Shown: piece by piece, positions 55,471-64,000 of the stretch
How positions within the stretch are numbered: the first letter of the stretch is position 1
Layout: every line of letters starts with the position of its first letter
Source of the DNA: Axinella damicornis
Lineage: Eukaryota > Porifera > Demospongiae > Axinellida > Axinellidae
Assembly: GCA_963931865.1 (NCBI GenBank)
Contig: OZ007508.1
Span: 13,638,781-13,702,780 of the forward strand
Direction: 5' to 3'
DNA: 64,000 nucleotides
Translations under genes and position numbers: made by a program
The notes under the pieces: generated by a model
Database searches by the model: none
Told to the model about the DNA's origin: nothing
The model's input: the letters and a program-made list of their open reading frames with translations, nothing else

Positions 55471-55769
55471 AGTGATTAAGAAAACGATGCTAATAAGAGT
55501 TCAGTAATTCGGATTAATGTTTGTTTCAGTACTGTGTATTGTTATGTATATGATACAGGTCTGCAGATGAAGGGGATTAGCAGTAGTGAAGTAGAATGTA
55601 TAGTTTAGTTGCTAGTGATGAGCTACAAGTTGTATATGCAGTATACCATTCACCCAAGATGAACTGTTGATATGGTGACTTACTGGGGGGCGTGTGTACG
55701 GTTGAAACCTCTACCCCTTTGGGAGAGGCAGCAATGCTCATCTTCCAGCACTTGGGCTTCGTGGTGGGT

Positions 55770-56060
55770 GGCGGTGTGTGGTGGTGTGTGGTGGGTGGCG
55801 GTGTGTGGTGAGGGGAGAGGGTGGGCGGCGGTGTGTGGTGGGGGGGAGGGTGGGCGGTAGTGTGTGGTGGGGGGACAGGGTGGGCGGCGGTGTGTGGTGG
55901 GGGGAGAGGGTGGGCGGTCGTGTGTGGTGAGGGGAGAGGGCGGGCGGCGGTGTGTGGTAGGGGGAGAGGGTGGGCGGCGGTGTGTGGTGGGGGAGAGGGT
56001 GGGCGGCGGTGTGTGGTTGGGGGGAGGGTGGTCGAGGTGGTGGTGTGGGGGGGGGGGCAG
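55770..56060. repeat. G-rich 30-bp minisatellite
   Basis: Units of GGGTGGGCGGCGGTGTGTGG plus TGGGGGGAGA. The plus strand has many runs of three or more G, so G-quadruplex formation is plausible. It continues into GT/G microsatellite to about 56145. Long open frames across it are artefacts of the repeat. Confidence 0.85.
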
Positions 56061-56159
56061 CTCAGGTGTGGGGGAGGGGGTGATTGAGATGGCAGTGTGT
56101 GTGTGTGTGTGTGGGGGGGGCAGGTGTGGAGGGGGGGTAGGTGTGGAGTATACGTAGGT

Positions 56160-56880
56160 ACTGCACTAGGTGAGGATCGTCTGGGTGGGGAGGTTGTATG
56201 CGGTAGGGGTGGTGGGGGAGGTGCCAGAAGTATTGAGGGACCGGCTGGATGGGGTTGAAGAATGAGGAGAGGTTAATAAATGGGGCAGCATGCATAAATG
56301 AAGTGTTATGTGTGAATTAGTGTGTAGGTTGTGCAGAGAATAGTTCACAAAATTGGTGAATGTGTGTGCACTTGTTTGTATTACATATTACTTTGTAGAC
56401 AATTTTTTTTGATACCTTGCTGGGTACCGGTGTCCATCACATCGTCAAGCAGAGAGTCAACGAATGCTAATGGTGATTCCATATTCTGGGGATGCAAGTG
56501 TGGGTGTGTATGTGTGCATGTGTGTGTGATTGTGCAGATTTGTATGTCTATGTGTGTATAGCACCATGTGTTGCGACATGCCAGAGGTGGTAGCGTGTGT
56601 GCCCTGGTTGCAACATGTACAGAGGGGAGTTGTGATGTATTGCTTCTGGTAGCAAAGCCAATTTTAATTGCCAATAGAATGAATTCTCACAGCACTGAAT
56701 GTAAGGGCTATTTATACTGTGCATGCATGTACAATAGGAGTTGTAAATATAGCATCAACTGAAATTAGTCCACCTGCCGGCCACAACACCAAATAAGGAT
56801 AGATAATGCAGTACATTGTCTCCAACTGTGCAAATTTGGAAACCTTCATTTCAGTGAATTTTCACTCATGCCTACTCACT
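56160..56880. other. No gene; GT-rich intergenic
   Basis: Continues the GT bias (GTGTGTGCATGTGTG near 56505-56560) and then returns to average composition. No coding signal. Confidence 0.5.
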
Positions 56881-56882
56881 TA

Positions 56883-57403
56883 GCCTCGTTCCCAGGCCTC
56901 CACACCCAGCTTTTGTTGCTTGCAGCACGAAAAGTGGGGGGGGGGGGGAAGGCCTTGAATATCTTGTCACGTGATATGTGCTGTGACCGTCATAAAGCAT
57001 CATCCTTTCAAGTAGCACGATCATGTACGAAGACGGGTCAATGGCCAGAAAAGAGCCACACTTAGCTTATCCAAGCTAGAAATCTTACCTTTGAAGTAGT
57101 GCTAATCTGCAAGTGTTGTACTTTCCAGAGCGATGGCTCACTGCACTGGATCACTGCACTGAGTGCGTCGTATTGCAGCCATCTCTCAGCGGTTTTGCTT
57201 CAAATCTAGGTATGTTGTATAGGTAGGACCTGCCTGTCATCTGGAGTTTGTCTGGACTGTGTAGCATCTCTGGAACAGGCGATAGCAAGTTGAATACTAT
57301 GAATATGTATTCTGTGATGTCAGTCGCGGCACATATCATGTGTCTTCCCCCCCGATTTTCGTACTGCAAGCAAAATCTGGGCGTGGAGGCCTGGGAACGA
57401 GGC
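56883..57403. mobile_element. GCCTCGTTCCCAGGCC-family element (521 bp)
   Basis: TA on both sides, ends GCCTCGTTCCCAGGCC and GGCCTGGGAACGAGGC, arms about 60 bases (CACACCCAGCTTTTGTTGC type). The interior 57060-57300 is the repeat also seen at 17540-17760, which there has no element ends. Confidence 0.8.
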
Positions 57404-57799
57404 TATACCCACCATCATGGTCACATTATGCACAACCGTTAAGCTATTCCATTCCAGGTCATTTTATTGCTTGCAGTACAAACAAGTGAAAAGCGTTGTA
57501 CATGTACATGTGTACAAGCCGAAGGGAAGAGGATGTAAGTGGGACCAAGGCGGGACCCCCCGACGAAGTCCAAGGAAAACACCAATGTGTCCCAGCAAGA
57601 GTACAGAACACCTCACCCCCAACTGCGGCTAACATGCTAGTTGAACACTTGGTAACAAGGAACTTATATTGGGTTCAATTGCATATATGTATATACATAG
57701 CATTGATGTACTCTTGAAAAGTGCATGTTTCCATTAATACTTGTTCACAGTACGTATGTCTTCCTGGTGGTTTAAAAGATAGGCTGGCAGAATCATGTA

Positions 57800-58565
57800 G
57801 GAGTCCCACCTCTCCTACGTACATGGTACAGTGGGATAGGATGGACATGTTGGGCCCAAGTGGTATGTGGGATTCCCGTGGACAGTCCCACCTGTCCTAC
57901 ATGGTACAGTGGGATAGGACAGACAGGTGGGATATGGTGGGATCAGGTGGTACATGGGATTACCACGGACAGTCCCACCTGTCCTACATGGTACAGTGGG
58001 ATAGGGCGGACAGGTGGGATGGTGGGCCCAGGTGGTACGTGGGATTCCCATGGACAGTCTCACCTGTCCTACATGGTACAGTGGGATAGGACGGACAGGT
58101 GGGATATGGTGGGATCAGGTGGTACGTGGGATTACCACGGACAGTCCCACCTGTCCTACATGGTACAGTGGGATAGGGCGGACAGGTGGGATATGGTGGG
58201 ATCAGGTGGTACGTGGGATTCCCGTGGACAGTCTCACCAGTCCTACATGGGATAGGATGGACAGGTGGGATATGGTGGGATCAGGTGGTACATGGGATTA
58301 CCACGGAGAGTCCCACCTGTCCTACATGGTACAGTGGGATAGGGCGGACAGGTGGGATGGTGGGCCCAGGTGGTACGTGGGATTCCCGTGGACAGTCTCA
58401 CCTGTCCTACATGGTACAGTGGGATAGGACGGACAGGTGGGATATGGTGGACCCAGGTGGTACGTGGGATTCCCATGGACAGTCCCACCTGTCCTACATG
58501 GTACAGTGGGGTATGGTGGACCCAGGTAGGACAGTGGATTCCCATGGTCCGTCCATGGTACAGTG
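57800..58565. repeat. About 87-bp minisatellite, about nine copies
   Basis: Unit starts are spaced 85-87 bases (57885, 57972, 58057, 58144, 58231, 58310, 58395, 58482), one unit 79. The unit has GTCCCACCTGTCCTACATGG and its near-complement GGACAGGTGGGA, so each unit can fold. Both strands stay open over long stretches; not genes. Confidence 0.85.
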
Positions 58566-58922
58566 GGATTCCCACGTGTGTAGAATGGATTCTGATGGCA
58601 AACATGGGCGTGAGTGAAGACCGCTGAAGGGAGACTGGGAGAGCTGTCATGAGCTGCACTAGCGTGAATGCCATGAGGGGAGTGAGAACTCACCAGACCT
58701 ATCCACAGGGAGCTGCCCGGAGTCGGACTCACACAGAAGCAGTAGCTGAAGTGAATGAAGCAGGTAGTACTAACACCCGGAACGGAACGAACAGAACGAA
58801 CGGAACTGTCGTATTTCGTCGCTGAGACAGAGGTAAAACCATTTTTTCTGTCTAGCGCTGCATGGGCAGTACCGTGAACGAATCCTCAAAGGTTAGTACA
58901 TGGCATATATCGTATGCACTTA

Positions 58923-58954
58923 GCCTCGTACCCAGGTCCCGCCCGGGTATGAGG
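58923..58954. mobile_element. 32-bp palindromic remnant of the GCCTCG family
   Basis: TA, GCCTCGTACCCAGG, then CCGGGTATGAGGC, TA. Two ends with almost no interior, like 54663-54686. Confidence 0.65.
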
Positions 58955-59140
58955 CTAGTATGCACTGTACGGTACCATAAAGTGTCTCCGGAGTCCAAGT
59001 TAACCAGGCAATAAAAACAATGCGCAGAGTCAGTGAGCTCAGTGCCCCAGCGTAGTGAAACCAAGGTACGACTTTCTTTCTGCCAGTAGCACTCCCAAGG
59101 TTAGGCTAGGCAGTCAGTACGTGTAGTCTGGCCTGTGAGA

Positions 59141-59530
59141 CGTACGTAGTACAGTACTATAGATATAGCTACTGCTGAACGTACGTAGTACAGTACTATA
59201 GATATAGCTACTGCTGAACGTACGTAGTACAGTACTATAGATATAGCTACTGCTGAACGTACGTAGTACAGTACTATAGATATAGCTACTGCTGAACGTA
59301 CGTAGTACAGTACTATAGATATAGCTACTGCTGAACGTACGTAGTACAGTACTATAGATATAGCTACTGCTGAACGTACGTAGTACAGTACTATAGATAT
59401 AGCTACTGCTGAACGTACGTAGTACAGTACTATAGATATAGCTACTGCTGAACGTACGTAGTACAGTACTATAGATATAGCTACTGCTGAACGTACGTAG
59501 TACAGTACTATAGATATAGCTACTGCTGAA
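59141..59530. repeat. 39-bp tandem array, ten near-identical units
   Basis: The unit CGTACGTAGTACAGTACTAT plus AGATATAGCTACTGCTGAA repeats ten times without a visible difference. Since 39 is a multiple of three, the minus strand keeps a 13-residue repeat open in more than one frame; this is a consequence of the repeat. The lack of divergence suggests recent expansion. Confidence 0.95.
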
Positions 59531-59817
59531 CGGTACACGCACGCTCGTGTACTATATATCATTATGCAGCCTCGTTCTTGTAGTAACAATGCATACCTAC
59601 TGCACTGCATGTACTTTACCTTGGCGGCTTCATGTACTTTACGGTACCACCCGTCCAGCGCTAGTCAGAAAAAGGTCTTACCTTGGTCTCGCACCCATAG
59701 TAGCTGCCAACCATAGCATTGAAATTCAACTTCAGTCATGGCTCTCAGAGGACGTGCCAAGGTTGAACTTCGCCAATCAGGTCTCATTTTAAAGTCACAA
59801 GTTGCCTGATCAAATAA

Positions 59818-59965
59818 ATATAAGTTAGATGTTGAGTCCACGGGATCTATGAGATTTAGAAACCCGAGTGTCTTGGGCTATAGGGTCCCGAGTGCAGTGC
59901 GGGTGCTACTAAGGGTCCAATGGTTTCTAATCCAGTATATCCCATTGGACAAGACGTCTAACTTA
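59818..59965. mobile_element. Small inverted-repeat element
   Basis: Ends TAAGTTAGATGTTG and CGTCTAACTTATTTA with inner GTTTCTAAT/ATTTAGAAAC stretches are complementary. Length about 148 bp; target duplication not clear. Confidence 0.45.
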
Positions 59966-60212
59966 TTTAGAGTACAGCAATGGTAACTACACTAGAGCTT
60001 CTGAAAACTGAATCAGTTTTCAATAAAATAACGTACGGTTGTCAGAGGACCTTTTCGATGACATAATAGACTCGCTAGGAGACTATGACAAGCCAGATAT
60101 TAGCACTGACTAGTAGGGATGCACAATTCTGCCTTAGCTAACCACGATCCTACTAGCTAGCTAACCACGATCCACAAGCTACACAACATCCATTGTGTAG
60201 CTTGTGACTCTA

Positions 60213-60619
60213 CAGTGTTCTCGCTAAAGCGCGGAACCGCGGCACCCTGCCGCGCTTAGTACTCCAGTGTGGCCGTCTATTATTCATGCGCATGGCGCGC
60301 GCATATGAATAGATTTACTCGAGGCGCCACGTGTTCACGATCGAGACGGCTAAAGCAAAGGCATCGCTCGGAGTCGTTGAGCTCTGATGGCTTTGTAACA
60401 CGAAGCAAGCACAAGATCGGCTATGACGCGTCTTGGAAGACGGATTATCAGTGGTACATTCCAGTGTACAACAGTTCTGCGTCTACCATTGTCGGTCTGT
60501 TGTTCTCCGTTTGCAAGCAACACGGCAGAAAGCAGAGAAACAGCGCAGGGACATGGACAGATAAACCTTACACCTTGTTCCCCCCCCCGCCCTATGTAAA
60601 AATCCTGGCGAGAACACTG
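60213..60619 (+). mobile_element. Short hAT derivative with 5-bp target duplication CTCTA
   Basis: Ends CAGTGTTCTCGCTAAAG and CTGGCGAGAACACTG, CTCTA at 60208-60212 and 60620-60624. The 407-bp element encloses the start of a TTF-type zinc-finger frame (next entry) and nothing of the catalytic domain, so it looks like an internally deleted copy of a larger element. Confidence 0.8.
60299..60570 (+). pseudogene. TTF-type zinc-finger fragment (hAT / ZNF862-like)
   Basis: The open frame reads KIGYDASWKTDYQWYIPVYN, then GLLFSVCKQHGRKQRNSAGT and WTDKP, the beginning of the TTF zinc finger found at the N-terminus of many hAT transposases and ZNF862-like genes. A Phe occupies the place where the first Cys is normally found, and the frame then runs into the element end. 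Not expected to be functional. Confidence 0.6.
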
Positions 60620-60624
60620 CTCTA

Positions 60625-62100
60625 CCTGCACAGACACACAGTTAATTGTTCACTTGTCACATAACAGAAACTCAAGTCACCTCATGACGTATGCCACGGC
60701 CAACCTCCTCTGCATGACTACCCATTATTTGACTCACTGCAATAGCGCTCATTGTTGCAGGGCTAGTAGTATGAGACACTTGGGCTATGAAAAACACAAC
60801 TCCCCCCTCAATAATAACAATTGGACGGCAAATTAGGCAGCCCCACTGGGCTAGTAGTAATTATGGCCCTGCGTTGCTGAGCAAAGAACCCAGCGTGCAG
60901 AAAAAAGGGGTTGTAACACAATATAGTTGTTGAAATGCTTTGGAATTACCACAAGGGATTCAGAGTCCAAGGTGCAAACATAAGCCTCACAAGTCCAAGG
61001 TGCAAACATAAGCCTCACAAGTCTTTCTTTTATAGTACAGTAAAACCTACTGTGTTACAGCAGCATCTCACAGTATACAGCCAAATTCAAACTTTAGTCA
61101 GGACTCTATTCGTTACTTGACTCAATGCACTAGGTCTAGTGATTGCTGTTGCTAAGCAACCATTTACGGCAAGTCAAAGAAATCTGCATGTGGAAACTGG
61201 GACCTGTCTATGGAAAATACATTCTTGCACTTTTGTATGTGCCACTGGCACAGTGGTAGCTACAGCAAACTCACTTTTAGAATGATGCCTCTGGTCTCCT
61301 TGCAGAGTTTGTCCTTATTGCTGTATTCTCAGGTAGTCTCACGGGGCCAGACCAGGTGGGTCTGGCCCCGCGAGACCAGCAAGTTTTTTTGTTTTTTTTT
61401 GCGGTATGCATGCAAAAGCAGTACAGTGAAGAGTAGAACCAGCTGTTATAGCAGCATCACTTTCTTTGACGCTTCCATAGCATTCAAATCCAAACTCATG
61501 TCATGACTCTATCCATCCATTGCTTGACTCACAGTACTGATTGTTGTTGTGGCATAACTATTAACAAGAACCCTTCAACTATTAACAACCCTGGATATGT
61601 GAGATACTAATTACCACAGGGGGAATTGAAGCCTCACAAATCTTCTATAGTAAAGTGAAGAGTATAAAACCTGGCTGTATGCATCTATAGTAGCTGCCGA
61701 CAGGCATTCACAATCAAACTTGAGTCATGAATCTACACATTACGTACTTAACTCACTGCTTCACTTGGTTCAAAGGTCAAGCAAGAAAGTAGAGCAGGAG
61801 AGGGCAAATACTTCCAGTGATTGTTGTCCCTGAGCAACTATTTACTGCTAACCAGCATATACATGCAGAAACCATGGATTTGTAATACAATACGGTTGTT
61901 GAAATACTTCAGAATTACTACAAGGGAGTTGGATAATATGGTTCAAGGTGCATTAATATCCCCACACATGTAAGGCTCCAAACCGTCAGCAAACTATATC
62001 TTTGTGTGACCACAGGCACTACACAAAAACAGCGTAATATTATGCAATACTATATAACAGCATTAAATCATGTTGACCCAGACACAGCTATACGTAGGTA
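60625..62100. other. No gene; degenerate repeats of a shared module
   Basis: Similar blocks with ATTCAAACTYNAGTCATGAC-type sequence followed by TTGACTCACTGC appear near 59715, 60680, 61085, 61480 and 61720, roughly 270-400 bases apart. A 29-bp direct repeat lies at 60965-61022. A hairpin (GTCTCACGGGGCCAGACC) is at 61333-61375. Confidence 0.4.
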
Positions 62101-64000
62101 GATCTTGATTGCAATGTTTCACTCTTTGGGCTTTTGTAACAATGTCTTGGTACCCCAAAGGGTGAAATCAATGACACGTATATCGGATATTGGAGTGACA
62201 ATCTCACTCACACCACACACAACATGTAAATACCTGTGCTACCCACAGGCAGCCAACAGGACTATTGACATCTATGCTCATACATATATGTACATCAACA
62301 ACAATGAAAGAAGCAGCTGGTACGTATTCCATATATGTACATCACCAATGAAAGAAGCAGCTGGTACGTATTCCATATTTGGAAAAAAAAATGGCATGAG
62401 CGACACTTGTGTTTCAGCTACTTTGTATTCACAGTGCAGGGCATGTATTCTTAGTGCTGCCATGCACACAGAACCGAGCATGATATGATTGGTATCCAGG
62501 CTATGCCCGGAGCTAACCAATTCAATCCCCTGCGACATTACCCTGCATATTTCGCAAAGGTGAGGCAATGTACCACCAATAGCTACCAGGTTGTGGCTTG
62601 GCTGGTTAATGCTTGGTCTTGGATGCCATTTTATAGTGGCTTCTGAAGTACAATGTAAGTCAGTTATAGCCCTCCAAACTCAGGCTACACCTGACATTAT
62701 TGACCACATAAAACTGTTTGCCATGGGCAGCCACCTTGCCATGGTCTATAATGTGGGTTATTGCCCTCTTTAGAGTGCTATTACCTACACCAAATGGCTT
62801 CAGAAACAGCATGTGGAGGCTTGGACCAATGGCCACATATATGTCATCTGTTTGAAACCAGTATTGTATGACCACATATATGTCATCTGTTTAAAACCAG
62901 TGCCAGTGGAATACTTCTGAGCTACATACAATGTGGTTCCTCACCTGATCATATTACAAGGCTTGTTTTGTAGGCATTCCTGGAACTGGTTTTTACCAGC
63001 CAGGCATGCATGTGTGGAGTGTGGTATCCGGCTGGTCCTAGTATTTCTATTGTGCGTGTTCTGAACATATCTATATCACACGTGCAGAATTATGTCAGAT
63101 GTGAGTTGCCATGCAACCAGTCAGCATTGTGTTTACTGTGGAGTAGTTTATTGCCGAATGCCTTAGTGTGAGACAGAAGATGACTTGTGCACCAGCAGCA
63201 GAGCGACACACTTTGCTTGTTGACCCATGAGAGGATAGACAAAGGGGATCCGAGCATGAGGACAGGACAGGCGCTGGGCAAAAGGGCATCCGAGTGTCAT
63301 TCTAGGGTATCTCTTCACCAAAGGTGATCGCTTCTTTTAGTGTACCTCATGCACAGGAGACTCCAGAGCTGATATTATTTTTTTCTCGGCTTCACCAAGT
63401 TCGCTTGCTCCGACTCTGTATAAATGTGTTCCGCATGAGGCACTTATGCATGTGTGTACGCCTAGTAAGAATAGGTATCACAGATGCAATGCTGACTGAG
63501 AGCAGAAGAGAGTAATTTTGTCCCTCAAGATATCCTGTTCCGGAAAACAGGCGAACAGAGATAGAGTTGTTTGAGAACGAATGAGAGAGCCCCTCAATGC
63601 CTGAGACCACTGGCGGATGTTACAAAGATCTGAGAAAGAGCAGTAAAATGCTATGAACAGAATGAGTATGCTACATGCTAGAGAAACTGCCGAGGTAAAC
63701 CCTACTATTAACTGCACGTCTAAAGTATGATCGACTGATGGACAGAAGCAAATGTTGAACCCGGCCCTATACATGCTAGATAGTGTTTCATTCACATAAA
63801 ACAGCTCCAGTATGCTCTTTCGAGCTGCACACCGACAGCACTTTCTGGTCTGCTTGCTTTGGCGGCTCCTTGGCTACAAGCTGACTTCTATGGCAACATA
63901 CACGTGTACTGTAATGTTACAGACCTGTACTCTAGCAAGAAGGTGTTTACTACTCGACTTGCCAAGCAAAGAGAAGCCAAATATCATGAATGGGATCAAA
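62100..64000. other. No confirmed gene; two short tandem duplications
   Basis: At 62275-62375 a block ending GAAAGAAGCAGCTGGTACGT is duplicated; at 62832-62900 a block with CCACATATATGTCATCTGTT is duplicated. A minus-strand frame at 63478-63795 has one hydrophobic segment (SAVSLACSILILFIAFYC) but no recognised family and no supporting exon. Confidence 0.4.

Noticed and set aside
55821..56157. Gly/Val-rich open frames
   Set aside because: Produced by the G-rich 30-bp array; both neighbouring frames are open too.
57721..58732. Several 120-140-codon frames on both strands
   Set aside because: All arise from the 87-bp tandem repeat and repeat the same peptide with unit length.
59101..59610. Minus-strand frame with a 13-residue repeat
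   Set aside because: The 39-bp unit is a multiple of three, so the frame stays open by necessity; no other evidence.
63478..63795. Possible membrane receptor fragment
   Set aside because: Only one hydrophobic segment; the expected further helices do not follow in any frame downstream.

Overview
The window looks like nuclear DNA of an early-branching animal, most plausibly a sponge. The evidence is short introns (about 50-700 bases) with GT-AG ends, many small exons, dense short inverted-repeat transposons, a CR1/L2-type retrotransposon, hAT-like and TA-target elements, minisatellites, and many Death-domain exons. No bacterial operons, rRNA, tRNA or CRISPR arrays were seen. The species cannot be fixed from sequence alone.

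The dominant feature is one long minus-strand gene that can be traced from an ATG exon at 42635 down to at least 18863. I could place 48 exons by eye, about 1,690 codons, and all but one junction agree in reading phase. In order it encodes a short serine/threonine/glycine-rich start, small linker exons, a PH domain followed by a Btk-type zinc motif (38125-36505), a degenerate Death-like domain (32308-32081), seven Death domains (30251-21498) separated by small acidic linkers, and two tandem beta-trefoil-like domains (20509-18863), the second with an interleukin-1-like core motif. Every Death-domain exon is symmetric class 1-1, which allows in-frame duplication. I do not know of a described protein with this order.

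Parts of this gene are duplicated around it. Positions 68-3813 are a direct second copy of 28967-32308, with the same exons in the same phases; it leaves the window at its 3' side. Positions about 7.9-15.7 kb are an inverted copy of about 40.5-33.0 kb, and its PH-Btk exons are broken by two stops and two frameshifts. Positions 48.4-49.5 kb hold a third, truncated PH-Btk copy that has lost the zinc-binding cysteine pair. Differences between copies reveal transposon insertions with their empty sites.

The rest is repeats. Left of centre: a hairpin-bearing transposon region (3.9-5.5 kb), fold-back elements and a 31-bp minisatellite (8.8-9.6 kb). At 43.4-47.15 kb lies a nearly full-length CR1/L2-type retrotransposon with an intact endonuclease/reverse transcriptase frame and a flanking tandem duplication. 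The right third (47-64 kb) has no convincing host gene: it holds minisatellites of about 40, 30, 87 and 39 bp, a 2.4-kb fold-back element with a nested hAT-like insertion, a short hAT derivative carrying a TTF-type zinc-finger frame, and several small TA-target elements.
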